The notes: a model not told the origin generated them from the letters alone. 64,000 nucleotides of DNA from Myotis daubentonii (GCF_963259705.1 NC_081861.1:108158102-108222101), one strand, 5' to 3'; counted from the stretch's first letter, positions 34,195 to 45,450 are shown. Numbers and translations are program-made.

Positions 34195-37100
34195 TGTGGT
34201 ACATTTCTACCATGGAATAATATGCAGCAGTAAAAAAGAAGAATCCATACCCTTTGAAACAGCGCGGAGGGACCTAGAGAGCATCATGCTAAGTGAAATA
34301 AGTCAGTCCGAGAAAGACAAGTATCACATGATCTCACTCATATGTGGAATGTAATAACAAAATAAACTGATGAACAAAGTAGACTCAGAGACGTAGAAGC
34401 ATGGAACAGAGTGCAGAATCTCAGAGGGAAGGTGGTGGATGGTAGGTGGGTGGGAGGTAATCAACCAAATACCTTGTATGTATATATACATAACCCATAG
34501 ACACAGACAATAGGGTGGTGAAGACCTGGGGCTGGGGGCAGAAGTGGCTGGACAGGGTCAATGGGGCGGGAGGACATATATAACACTTTCCCCAATAAAG
34601 AATTATTTTTTAAAATACTTGGAAGTGTTCATTCCAATTAAATTTTTTGGAATAATTGGAGGAGGATAGGTATTAGTTCTTCTATGAATGTTTGGTAAAA
34701 TTCTCCTGTAAATCCATCAGTCCAGGACTTTTGTTTGCTGGTAGTTTTTTTAAATTACTGCTTACATTTTATCAGTTGTATTGGCCTATTTAGGTTTTCT
34801 GCTTCTTCCTGATTGAGTTTTGGAAGATTTTATGTTTCTAGGAATTTGTCCCTTTGCCCAAGTTGTTCAGTTGTTGGCATATAGTTATTCATAGTACTTG
34901 CTTACCATCCTTTGTATTTCTGTGGTGTCAGTGGTTACTTTTCAGCTTTCATTTCTGATCTTATTTATTCGGGTCCTCTCTCTTTGTTTCTTGATGAGTC
35001 TGGTTAAAGGATATCAATCTCGTTTATATTTTCAAAGAACCAGCTCTTAGATTTATTGATCTTTCGTACTGTTTTTTTTTTAATTCTCTAAGTCATTTAT
35101 TTCAACTCTGATCTTTATTATTTCCTTCCTTCTACTTCTGGGCTTTTCTCGCTGTTCTCTTTCCAATTCATTTAGTCGTAGGGTTACATAGTTTATTAGT
35201 GCTTTTTCTTGTTTCTTTAGGTAGGCCTGTAATGCTATGAACTTCCCTATCAAGGCTGCTTTTGCAATGTTCCATGGGTTTTGGGTGGTTGTGTGTTCAT
35301 TTTCATTTGTTTCCAGGAAGTTTTTAATTTCTTGCTTGATCTTATATGTAACACATTCATTGTTTAATAACATGCTATTTAGCTTCCATGTTTTGGAATG
35401 TTTTTGCATTTCTTTATTATAGTGAATTTCTAACTTCATGCCATTGTGATCCGAGAAGATGCTTTGTATGATACCTTCTTCTTGAATTTGTATAGACTTG
35501 TTTTGTGTCTGAGCAAGTGTTCTGCCTTTAAGACTGTTGCATGTGCAGTTGAGAAGTATGTATATTCTGTTTTTTGGGGGTGAAATGTTCTGTAAATATC
35601 AGTTAGATTAATCTGATCTAGTGTGTCATTTAAGGCCTCTGTTTCCTTGTTGATTTCTCATCTGGAAGACATATCCAGTGATGTAAATGGGGTATTAAAG
35701 CCCCCTACTATTACTGTACTGCTTTCAGTCTCTTCCCTATAGTCCATCAAGAGGTTGTTTTTTTTTAATATTTGTATGCTCCCATATTGGGTGCATATAT
35801 GTTTACAATGGCTACATTTTCTTGTTGAATCATCCCCCTTTAGTGTTATGTTGTGGCCTTGTTTGTATCTTGTTATGGTCTTTGTTTTGAAGTCTTTTTT
35901 GTCAGATGTGAGTATTACTACCCCCACCTTTATTTTCCTTTCCAATTGCATGGAATATGTTTTTCCATCTTATCACTCTCAGTCTGTGTGTAATCTTTTG
36001 TTTTGATGTGGGTCTCTTGTAAACAGCATATATATGAGTCATGTGTTCTTATTAATTCAGTCACCCTATGTCTGTAGCATTCAATCCATTTACATTTAAT
36101 GTTACTACTGATAGGTATTTCTTTATTGCCATTTTATTTTGTTTATGCCTATGATCCTTTCTATATCCTTTTCTTCTTTTTAAGCAGTCCCTTTACAATT
36201 TCATGCCTTGTTTGTTTGGTCTTAATCTACTCCTATAACATTTTTTTTCTGGAAAGTCTTTTATTTCACCTTCAATTTTAAATGATATCCTTACTAGATA
36301 CAATAGTCTTGGATTTAGACCCTTGCTTTTTGTTACTTTTAATGCTCATGCCACTTGCTTCTGGCCTGAAGTGTTTCTATGGAGATGTCAGATGACATTC
36401 TAATAGGAACTTCTTTGTTGGTAATTTTCTGACTCTCTCTTGCTGCTTTTAAAATTATTTTTCTTTAATGTTTTCTATTTTATTTATGATGTGTCTAGGT
36501 GTGGGTCTCTTTGGGTTCTTCATGATTGGGTTCATCATGGTTCATCATGAAGTTGTGTGACCTTTCCTTCTCCAAGTTGGGGAAGTTTCTGAAACTATTT
36601 TTTCAAACAAGTTCTCTGTTCCTTGCTCACTTTCTTCCCTTTCCGGTATTCCTATAATGTGAGTGTTGTTTCATTTCATGTTGTTCAAGAGCTTGCTTAA
36701 GCTATCTTCTTGCTTTTGAATTATTTTTTTCTACTTGCTGGTCTAATTGGGTATTTATTTCTTTTTCTTAGTATATTTTTATTGTTGATAGTATTACAGA
36801 TATCACCCATCCTCCCCCTAGTGCCCACCTCCTCCTACCCCCTACCAAGCCCCCACCCCCCAGGTCTTCACTACCCTATTGCCCGTGTCCATGGGCTATG
36901 CATGTAAGTATATACAGTCTATGGTTTATCTCTTCTCGAACCCCCAAACCCACATCGAGGTAAGTCAGTTTGTGCCATTACTCCATGCTTTGAGTCTTAT
37001 TTGTTGCTCAATTCATTTTGTTCATTAGATTCCACAAAAAAATGAGATCATGTGATATTTGTCTTTCTCATATTGGCTTATTTCATTTAGCATATTTTCC

Positions 37101-38676
37101 AGGACCATCCATGCTGTCCCAAAGGCTAATAGATCCCTCATTTTTACAGCTGCATTATATTCCATAGTATAAATGTATCACAGCTTTTTTATCCATTCAT
37201 CTACTGATTTATTGATCTTTTGGATTGGCACTTGTGCTGTTTCCAAATCTTAGCTATTGTAAATAATGCTGCTATGAACATAGGAGTGCATATATTCTTT
37301 CTGGTTGGTGTTTTGGGTTTTTTAGGATATATTCCCAGAAGTGGGATCACTGAATCAAATGGAAGTTCCATTTTTTTAATTTTTGAAGAAACTTTATACT
37401 GTTTTTCAAAGTGGCTGCACCAATCTGCATTCCCACCAGCAATGAACTAGTATTTCTTTTCTCCAAATCCTCACCAGCACTTATTGTTTGTTGATTTGTT
37501 GATAATAGCCATGCTGACAGGTATGTGGTGATATCTCATTGTCGTTTTGATTTGCATCTATTGGATGATTAATGACTTTGAGCATTTTTTCATATGTCTC
37601 TTGGCTTTCTGTATGTCCACTTTGGAGCAGTGTCTATTTATGTCCTTTGCCCATTTTTTAAATTGGATTGTTTGTGTTCCTTTTGTTAAGTTGTATGAAT
37701 TCCATATAAATTTTGGAAATTAACCCCTTATCATATGTATCATTGGCAAATATGTTCGCCCATGCAGTGGGCTTTCTTGTTGTTTTGTTGATGGTTTATT
37801 TTGCTGTGCAGAAGCTTTTTATTTTGATGTAGTCCCATTTGTTTATTTTCTCCTTAGTTTTCTTTGCCTTAGAGATGTATCTGTAAACATATTGCTACAT
37901 GAGATGTCTGAGATTTTACTGCTATTTTCGTCTCTAAGATTGTTATGTTTTCATGTCTTACATTTAAGTATTTTATGTACCTTGAGCTTATTCTTGTGTA
38001 TGATGTAAGTTGGTGGTCTAGTTTAATCTTTTTGCATGTCTATGTCCTGTTTTCCCAGAACCATTGTTGAAGAAGACTGTCTTTACTCCATTGTATGTTC
38101 TTGCCTCCTTTGTCAAATATTGAGTGTAATAGCTTGGGTCTATTTCTGGCTTCTTTGTTTTGTTACATTGTTCTATATGCCTCTTTTTGTGCCAATGACT
38201 GGCTCTTTTTATTACAGTTGCTTTGTAGTATACCTTGATATATTGTATTGTGATCCTATTAACTTTGTTCTTCTTTCTCAAGATACTTTTTTTGGTTTCA
38301 CATAAAATTTTAGAGTATTTGTTCTATATCTGTGAATTATGCCATTAGTATATTGATAGGGATTGCATTGAATCTATAGATTGCTTTGGGTACTATGGAA
38401 ATTTCAATGATGTTAAGTCTACCAATCCATAAACATGGTATATTCTTCAACTAATTTATATCTTCCTCAATTTCTTTTTTCAACACCCTTTAGTTTTGTG
38501 AGTATAGTTCTTTTACCTCCTTGGTTAATTTTATTCCTAAGTATCCCATTTTTTTCATTAGAATGGTAAATGGGATTGGTTCTTTTTTATTTCTTTTCCT
38601 GAGAGTTCATTATTTGTGTATAAAAATGCCATCAGTTTCTGGGTATTGATGTTTTTATCCTGCTACACTGCCAAAA

Positions 38677-39023
38677 TTATACATTAAATGTATATATTAA
38701 ATCTAGTAGCTTTCTGGTAGAGTCTTTAGGAGTTTCTATGTACAATATCATCTCATCTGTCAATAATGACAGTTTTACATCCTCCTTTCCAATTTGGATA
38801 CCATTATTTTTTCTTCTTGTCTGATCACTATGGCTAAAATTTCTAGTACCATGTTGAATAAAAGAGATGAAAGTGGACAACCTTGTCTTGTTCCTGTTCT
38901 TACGGGAAACAATTTTTGTTTTTGCCCATTGAGTATGATGTAGGCCATATTTTTGTCATATATGGCCTTTATTATGTTGAGGTATGATCCTTTTCTTTCC
39001 ACTTTGATGAGAGTTTTTATCAA
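38677..39023 (-). pseudogene. L1 ORF2 reverse-transcriptase fragment
   Basis: Minus-strand translation shows [20 protein letters not shown], then [20 protein letters not shown], the RT palm region of L1. In the overlapping frame just downstream, the position of the catalytic FADD reads LTDE within KLSLLTDEMILYIET, so both the frame and the active site are lost. Confidence 0.85.
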
Positions 39024-39321
39024 ATACTAGTGGCCTGGTGCACAAATTCATGCACATTGAAAGGAAATTAATTAGAAGAAATATTTCAATATTGCTACTC
39101 GCTTTTTCTCTATAATAGAAGTGTCAACCAAATTCACAATTGATTATGACAGATCAAAACACACTCGTGTGATTAGTGCCAGTGAGAGCTTTATATGTAT
39201 TGCACATGTGCGAGTCAACTTAGCCTTTTATAGATATAGAATAAACTTGCTTAATTAGACCTGCTTTCTGATTTAGCTAAACTTTTTCCAGCCCAGTGAA
39301 ACACCCCAACTTCTCTTTCAG

Positions 39322-39397
39322 GTAATTTTCAGCAACACAGCAATAAATATCAACATGAAGCAGATTATTATTGTAGATCATGCAGGGAGAACAAAAG
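39322..39397 (+). pseudogene. Exon-like captured segment with splice-site consensus
   Basis: On the plus strand, antisense to the Helitron, TTCTCTTTCAG (polypyrimidine + AG) precedes 76 bp that are open in two frames, followed at once by GTAAGATA, a strong donor consensus. One frame reads MKQIIIVDHAGRTK at its end. I do not recognise the gene. A captured exon with intron edges is the likely explanation. Chance is possible given the short length. Confidence 0.4.
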
Positions 39398-39719
39398 GTA
39401 AGATATTTAACTGCAACAGTGTTTGACTATATTTTGTGCAGTAAGAAAACCTGAAGTCATTTTCAAGGTCCACCATTTCTTACTTCTTTTCAGTCGGGTC
39501 AAGTTTCTAAGCTAACTCTCCATTTTCCAGCTAATGAAAAAAAAAAAATAGGATTCCACTGAGCCTCCTATCTACTTACTCCAGGACTTCTGTGAGGATC
39601 ACATGAGATTAGGCACAGGAAAATGCTTCACACATATTTGGTTAAAGTGTGAAATGTTTCCACCTGGCTATAAAGCAAGTCATGTTCCTGGGATGAAGAA
39701 ACTGCAGGGAGACTAGTTA

Positions 39720-40195
39720 TCACTAGGCAGAGGAAGCCAGGCATTGCTACATGATGTCATTACCCAGCAACCACAGTGACCATTTCAAGGCTGGGCTGGG
39801 CTGTTGGCTGCATTTTGTGTCGTGGGGTATTGGCAGCATTGGCTGCGATTTGGTGGGGTGTCACTCCAGGGTGGTGGCGGGGACTGTGTCCCACTTGGGG
39901 GAAGTCGAGTTTTGTTTGATGGGTGCCAGGTCCATACTGCAGTTTATTGTTAAATGGCCTGTCACTAGGGAGAGGAAGCCGAGTGTTGCTACATGATGTC
40001 ATTACCTAGCACCCACAGCCACCATTTTCTGGCTGGGCTGGGTTGTGGACCTCATTTTGTGCCATGGGGTCTCAGCAACATCGGCTGTGATTTGGTGGGC
40101 TGTTGCTCCAGGGTGGTGGTGGGAACTGTGTACCACTTGGGGAAAGCTTAGTGTTGCTTTTTGGGTGCCAGGTCCGTGGTGCTGTTTCTCTATGC
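39720..40195 (-). repeat. ~240-bp tandem duplication inside a Helitron
   Basis: 'cactaggcagaggaagcc..tgctacatgatgtcattacc' at about 39721 recurs as 'cactagggagaggaagcc..tgctacatgatgtcattacc' at about 39962. The two copies are diverged at many positions. Confidence 0.85.
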
Positions 40196-40294
40196 ACTTC
40201 ACGGTAGCTCTTGCATTGAGTGTCTATGCCCTGGTGGTCAGTGTGCATCATAGCAACCAGTAGGATGGTCGGATACTTAGCATATATATATAGA

Positions 40295-41339
40295 CTAGAG
40301 GCCCGGTGCACAAAAATTTGTGTACTACGGAGGAAGGGGGGGGGTCCCTCAGCCCAGCCTGTGCCCTCTTGCAGTCTGGGACCCCTCGGGAGATAATGCC
40401 CTGCTGGCTTAGGCCTGCTCCTGGGTGGCAGAGGGCAGGCCCAATCCCTAGGTGCAGCCCCTGGTCGGGCTCAGAGCAGGGCTGATTGGGGAGTTGGGGC
40501 GCCGCCCCCTGTCATGCACAGAGTAGGGCGGATTGGGACGTTGAGAGGCCACCCTCAGTCACGCTCAGGATAGGGCCAATTGGGGGGTTGGGGCACCGCC
40601 CCCTGTCACTCAAGGCAGGGTCGATGGGGAGGTTGTGGCGCCAACCCCTGTCAAGCACAGAGCAGGGCCAATCTGGGGGTTGGGGCGCTGCTTCCTGTCA
40701 TGCACAGAGCAGGGCCCATCAGGGGGTGGGGGAGCTCCCCCCTGTCACACACAGAGCAGGGCCCATCAGGGGGGTTGGGGCTCCTTACCCTGTCACTCAC
40801 AGAGCAGGGTCGATAGGGGAGTTGGGGCACCGCCCCCTGTCACACACAGAGCAGGGCAGATCAGGGGGTTGAGGCGCTGCCCTCTATCACCCACAGAGCA
40901 GGGCCGATCAGGGGGTTGGGGCGCCGCCACTGTCACACTCAGGGCAGGGCCGATGGGGAGGTTATGGCTTTACCGCATCACACACAGAGCAGGGCCCGTG
41001 GGGTGGGGGGGGGGGTGGGGCACCGCACCCTGTCACACACAGAGCCGCATCGTGATCAGGGGGTTGGGGAGCTCCCCCCTATCAGGCACAGAGCAGGGCC
41101 GATCAGGGGGTTGGGGCACCTTCCCCTGTCAGGAACAGAGCAGGGCTGATAGGGAGGTTGTGGCCCCGACCCTGTCGCACACAGAGCCACAGGGCAATCA
41201 GGGGGTTTGGGCACTGTCCCCTGTCATGCTGATCCCAGTGCCGGGAGGCCTCTCGGCTCTGCTGATCCCGGTGTTGGGAGGCCTTGCGGCTCTGCTGATC
41301 CTGGTGCTGGGAGGTGTATTACCCTTTTACTATATAGGA
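40295..41339 (-). mobile_element. Helitron (1.05 kb), second of three head-to-tail, mostly minisatellite
   Basis: The left end is CTAGAGGCCCGGTGCACAAA. The right end is TTTTACTATATAGGA. Most of the interior (about 40475-41215) is a ~58-bp tandem repeat with 'agagcagggccgatcagggggttggggcgcc', around a dozen units. Because the unit is not a multiple of three yet has no stop in any forward frame, it yields a spurious 235-codon open frame on the plus strand. Confidence 0.9.
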
Positions 41340-41953
41340 TAGAGGCCTGGTGCATGGGTGGGGCTGGCTGGTTTGCCCTGAAGGGTGTCCTGGATCAGGG
41401 TCGGGGTCCCCACTGGGGTGCCTGGCCAGCCTGGATGAGGGGATTATGGCTGTTTGCAGCTGGTCACACACCCTTCAGGGTGGGGGTCCCCACTGGGGTG
41501 CCTGGCCAGTCTGGGTGAGAGGCTGAGGGCTGAAGCTCCCAACTGCTCCTTTTTTTTCTTTTTTTTTTTATTCTGGGCCCGCTTTAGCTCTGGCTCCAGC
41601 TCTGAGTCCTCTGCTGCTGAAAGCAGGTATCTGGTTTGTTTGGGTTCTATAATCAAAACAATGTATCAACTCCAGCTCTGAGATCCCGGCTAGCTGAAAG
41701 CAGGTTTCTGGGGTTTTGTTTAGCTTCTATATTTGTTACAATGTTTCAAACTGCAGGTTCAGAGGCTGGCAAGGCAGGCGGGGAATGTTGGTTTCCTCCA
41801 TCACTGAAGCAAGCAAGCCTCATGTTAGTTTCAAGCTGCCTGGCTACTGGCTGCCATCTTGGCTGGCAGTTAATTTGCATATCGCTCTGATTAGCCAATG
41901 CGAAGGGTAGCAGTCGCACGCTAATTACCATGTTTCTCTTTTATTAGATAGGA
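41340..41953 (-). mobile_element. Helitron module, third of three head-to-tail
   Basis: The left end is TAGAGGCCTGGTGCATGGG, which has only half of the usual 3' hairpin. The right end is TTATTAGATAGGA before T (41954). It is homologous to 49871-50624 and to the right part of 21893-23856. Both this copy and the one at 49871 directly follow another Helitron's 5' end (..TATAGGA|TAGAGGCC..). Confidence 0.85.
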
Positions 41954-42193
41954 TGGTTGTTAGATTTTGTGGAATGCTTTTTCTGCATCTATTTTTTCTG
42001 ACATGAGCATGTGATTTTTGTCTTTCAATTTGTTTAAGTGATGTATCACATTTATTGATTTGCAAATATTCAACCAGCCTTGCATTCCCAGAATAAATCC
42101 CACTTGGTTGTGGTATATGATCTGTTTAATATATTGCTGGATCCTATTTGCTAATATTTTGTTGAGGATTTTAACATTTATGTTTATCAAGGA

Positions 42194-42662
42194 CTACAGG
42201 CCCAGTGCACAAAAATTTATGCACTTTTGGGGGGGGGGGGTCCTTCAGCCCTGCCTGTGCCCTCTTGCAGTCTGGGACCCCTCAGGGGATGACCACCTGC
42301 TGGCTTAGGCCCCTTCCCCAGAGGGATCGGGCCTAAGCTGGCAGTCAGACATCCCTCTGGCAGCCCAGGAGCCCTTGGAGGATGTCCACTTGCCAGCGGG
42401 GAACAGGCTTAAGCTGCAGTCAGACACCCTTAGCACTGCTGAGGAGGCGGGAGAGGCTCCTGCTACCACAGCTGTGCTGGCACCCATCAGCCTGTCTTGT
42501 GGCTGGGCAGAGCTCCCCCTGTGGGAGGGCACTGACCACCAGGGTGCAGCTCCTGCATTGAACGTCTGCCCCCTGGTGGTCAGTGTATGTCATAGTGACC
42601 AGTCATTCCCAGTTGTTCTGCTGTTAGGGTCAATTTGCATATTACCCTTTTATTATATAGGA
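42194..42662 (-). mobile_element. Non-autonomous Helitron (469 bp)
   Basis: The left end is CTACAGGCCCAGTGCACAAA with hairpin. The right end is TTATTATATAGGA. Flanks A (42193) and T (42663) rejoin L1 'atcaaggatattggcatg'. It includes the inverted pair at 42530-42549 and 42566-42585. Confidence 0.92.
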
Positions 42663-43199
42663 TATTGGCATGTCATTTTCTTTCTTTGTAGTGTCTTTAT
42701 CTGATTTTGGAATTAAGATAATGCTGGCCTTGTAAAAAAGCTTGGAATTTTTCCTTCCTCTTGGATTTTTTGGGAATAGTTTGAAAATGGTAGTATTTAC
42801 TCTTATTTGACTATTTGGTAAAGCTCCCTTATGAATCCATCTGTACCTACTCTTTTTGTTTTTTTTCTGGGAGTTTTTTTTATTGCTATTTCAATTTCAT
42901 TGGCTATTACAGGCCTATTCAGGTGTTATGCTTCTTTCCTATTCCGCTTGGGGAGATTTGATTTTTCTAGGAATTTTTCCATTTTGTCCACATTTTCCAG
43001 CTTGTTGCTATATAGATGTTAATAGTATTTTCTTACAATCCTTTTTATTTCTGTGGTGTTGGTTGTTACTTCACCTCTTTTGTTTCTAATTATATTTATT
43101 TGGGTCTCCTCTATTTGTTTCTTAGTAAGTCTGGGAAAATGTTTACCTATCTTTTCAAAGAACCAAGTCTTGGTTTCATTATCTTTTGTATTTTTTTTA

Positions 43200-43392
43200 G
43201 TCTCTTTTCTAAAATGTGTTTTTTTTTCTTGATTTCAGAGAGGATGTGGGGGGCAAGAAGAGATAGAAACATCAATGATGAGAGTGAATTATCAATTGAC
43301 TGCCTCTTGCCTACACCTTACTTGGAATCAAGCCCACTACCTAGGCCTAAACCATAAATGGGAATTGAGCCATGACCTCCTGGTTGAGCTTG
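43200..43392 (-). mobile_element. Diverged Ves-like SINE
   Basis: 'cttgatttcagagaggatg', 'agatagaaacatcaatgatgagag', 'gactgcctcttgcc' and 'atgacctcctggttgagc' follow the reversed Ves order but with more differences than the other copies. Confidence 0.65.
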
Positions 43393-43709
43393 TTTTTTTA
43401 TGCTCTGTGGCATTTATTTTGGCTCTGATCTTTATTATTTCCTTCATTCCATTTACCTGGGCTATTCTTGTTGCCTTTCTAATTCTTTAAGTTGTAGGGT
43501 TAAATAGTTTATTGTTAATTTTTGTTGTATTTTGAGGTAGGCTTGTCATGCCATGAACTTCCCTATCATTGCTGTTCTCTCTGTGTCCCATAGATTTTGG
43601 GTTGTTGTGTGTTCATTTTCATTTGTTTCCAGGAAACTTTTATTTCCTACTTGATCTCATTGGTAACCCATTCATCCGAATATATAAAAACCCTGGGTCT
43701 GTCACGACC

Positions 43710-44472
43710 TGCCAGGAGCCGGTCCATGCTTGCTGTTTCAAGGGACCTGGCATATATGGCATACTGTTCTTAATATGTTTGCTCACCTTCTTGGCACTAT
43801 GTGTTTTAACCAAGGTCTCTGAGAAAGGTGGTTTCCCCAGGTAGGGATTTTCCCCTGAAGTTAGGGAGGGAATAAAACCTCTTAACTAAGTGCCAGGCGG
43901 GTAATTAATCACTTTAACTACGAACAATCATGCTTAAGCTACATAATCTTTACTCCCTGGAATGGAGATAAGAAACGCCCTAACCTTTGGAATAGAGATT
44001 GATAGGATTGGAATCAACTGGTATAAATACAGATGTAACAAGACAGAACGAAGAAGACAGAACCTACACAGAACCTAGAGACAGAAGAACTTCGCTGGAG
44101 AGAACATGGCAAAAGAGCCTGGACTGAACCTGACTACAGAAATTGGCAAGAGAACCTGACTAGAACCTGGTGACTGAACCTGGCTGGAGAACCTGGACAG
44201 AACCTGGCTGGAGAACCTAGCGAGGGAACATGGCTACAGAACCTGGCTGGAGAACCTGGAGAACCTAGCAAGAGAACATGGACACAGAACCTAGCTGGAG
44301 ATACTAAGAATAACCTCTCTGGAGATCCAGATCAGAATTTGGCTGGAGATCCTGGCTGGAGATCCTGGCTAGGCTGCTGATCAACTGAACACTGTCTCCG
44401 TGTCCTTCCTTCTTTGCCGACTCCGTCTACACCTTTGGGAACCCCTGGACCCGCTGGGGTTGGACCCCGGCA
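43710..44472 (+). mobile_element. Betaretrovirus-type solo LTR (763 bp)
   Basis: Same LTR family as 59346-60089 (minus). It starts TGCCAGGAGCCGG and ends GGACCCCGGCA. The U3 part matches over ~370 bp and holds a TATA box (TATAAATAC, 44022-44030). About 330 bp of 'gaacctggctggaga' type minisatellite follow. No internal retroviral region adjoins it. A clear 6-bp duplication was not found. Confidence 0.8.
44022..44030 (+). promoter_or_regulatory. TATA box of the plus-strand LTR
   Basis: TATAAATAC lies in the conserved U3 part, about 450 bp before the LTR's end. The same element is visible reversed in the LTR at 59346-60089. It would be the transcription start region of this LTR family. Present activity is unknown. 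Confidence 0.6.
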
Positions 44473-44791
44473 ACACCAGACACTGGACCAACCGGAAGTC
44501 AGTCCTCCAGTCAGCCCTGGGTTGCTGTGGCGACCCAGCGCTGACTGCTATGGCTGCAGGCACAGTGACCCAGCACTGACTGCTGAGGGGGCTGCAAATC
44601 AGGCCCAGAGAGAGGCCTGAAAAGAGAAGCAGGGTCTGATCTGCAACCTTTGAGGCAGCTGTTGATCAGCACTTGCCTCTCTCTTTAGCTCTGGGCCTGG
44701 TCAGCAGCCACACCTCCATTTCTCTCCATGCCTCCACCCGGGCTGCCGATCAGCCCCACCTTTCTGATCAGGCCCCGTTGATAGGCCCAGA

Positions 44792-45450
44792 GATGCTGAC
44801 TGGCATAGAAACTGACCAATCAGAACCAGATCTGGGTCAACTGTGAGGAGCCAATGGCTGCCTAGGAGGTGGAGCTTTTGATGCTGACTGGCATAGAAAC
44901 TGTGTAGAGAGCCCTGGGAAGGCACATGGGCATTTCTTTAATTATTGTCAGCTGAATCCAGTGGCGTTGGTAAAGCCATATCCTGGAAACATGCTTTGCT
45001 AAAAGGCAGGAGTGCTGTCAGCTTGACCTTCAGTCCAGGTGCCAGGGGGTGGGTTTTGTTATTTAAATCCAGCCAAGCACCAGGAATGAATATGACTCGG
45101 GCCCACCTAAGAATGTGCATAATCTCCTTTTTCTTGACTTTTAGTAAAACTTCCTGGTTTTTTCTGTATAAAATAAACACACTGTATTGGCTCTGGGTCC
45201 CTGTCTCTCCATCAGAGGACAGTGGTCCCACCCGGCCCCAGCCTTTTCTGTGTCTGTCTCTTTCTTTCATTTTCTCAATCCCCAGCAGCCCCTACTCAGG
45301 AACTGGACCACTCTCTAGCTAGCTGCACTGGATATGGAGAAGGGAGAAATATTCACAAACTGACCAATCAGAACCAAATCTGGGTCAACTGTAAGGAGCC
45401 AATGGCTGCGTAGAGGTGGAGCTTTTGATGCTGACTGGCATAGAAACTGA
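44792..45450 (+). repeat. 88-bp tandem repeat, three copies, middle one split by an LTR
   Basis: Units start with GATGCTGACTGGCATAGAAACTGACC at 44792, 44880 and 45427. The second unit is interrupted after AAACTG by the LTR at 44903-45357. Subtracting the LTR and its duplication leaves a unit of 87-88 bp. Confidence 0.88.
44903..45357 (+). mobile_element. Solo LTR (455 bp) with 5-bp duplication
   Basis: Begins TGTAGAGAGCCC and ends ATATTCACA (TG...CA). AACTG flanks it at 44898-44902 and 45358-45362. It contains TATAAAATAAACAC (near 45168), usable as TATA or poly(A) signal. No coding part. The family is not identified, and is different from the betaretrovirus-type LTR. Confidence 0.82.

Larger units (their letters stand above)
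29248..34354 (+). pseudogene. L1 ORF2 (endonuclease / reverse transcriptase), broken and interrupted
   Basis: ORF2 supplies the nicking endonuclease and reverse transcriptase of L1. The endonuclease start is intact: MATNKYLSIITLNVNGLNAP, then CLQETHHK with the catalytic Glu. The frame is broken by a (TA)n tract at 29585-29621. RT sequence is recognisable: [11 protein letters not shown] near 31257, [13 protein letters not shown] near 31366, and the catalytic FADD at 31668-31679, with an in-frame TGA at the TRQGCP position near 31542. A purine microsatellite (30158-30270), a Ves SINE and two Helitrons lie inside. The C-terminal end, KDKYHMISLICGM then TAA, lies at 34314-34354. Confidence 0.88.
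27403..34615 (+). mobile_element. Full-length LINE-1, plus strand, with three later insertions
   Basis: The order is 5'UTR (from 'gagagagatcaaatatggtgg'), ORF1, ORF2, 3'UTR, an AATAAAG signal near 34594 and an A-rich tail. It is interrupted by a Ves SINE (30861-31081) and two Helitrons (33215-33579 and 33605-34194). It lies beside the HAL1 copy, and both are inserted in a minus-strand L1 at 'aaaaaagctt|ggaagtg'. Possible duplications are 'agcttgga' (27398-27405) and 'tacttgga' (34616-34623), both imperfect. The coding frames are damaged, so it is dead. Confidence 0.85.
18706..36774 (-). mobile_element. LINE-1 body, minus strand, in pieces
   Basis: One L1 can be followed from its 3'UTR to ORF1 through five pieces: 18767-18874, 19197-19530, 20853-21892, 23857-24787 and 34618-36774. 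Removing the Helitrons rejoins L1 text exactly, for example 'cttagcta|ttgtaaataatg' and 'gaatcta|tagtttgctttggg'. ORF2 C-terminal sequence lies at 21032-21376 (contains [19 protein letters not shown]). ORF1 C-terminal sequence lies reversed around 36290-36720. Stops and frameshifts make it inactive. It ends in ORF1, where the 3'UTR of another minus-strand L1 begins at about 36775. Confidence 0.8.
39027..40294 (-). mobile_element. Helitron (1.27 kb), first of three head-to-tail
   Basis: The left end is CTAGTGGCCTGGTGCACAAA, with A at 39026 before it. The right end is CATATATATATAGA, i.e. reversed TCTATATATATATG. Its left part matches the Helitron at 33605. The centre holds an exon-like segment (39322-39397) and the right part a ~240-bp tandem duplication. 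The next Helitron starts at 40295 with no host base between them. Confidence 0.88.

Noticed and set aside
39370..39397. Immunoglobulin-like 'ADYYC' motif in one frame of the exon-like segment
   Set aside because: The motif stands alone without the surrounding variable-domain sequence, and the other frame is equally open.
40635..41342. 235-codon plus-strand open frame
   Set aside because: It lies in a ~58-bp tandem repeat without stop codons; the product cycles through three frame versions of the repeat. No domain and no gene context.
44792..45450. Regular direct repeats resembling a CRISPR array
   Set aside because: The unit is 88 bp and nearly wholly repeated, with no unique spacers, in a eukaryotic Helitron.
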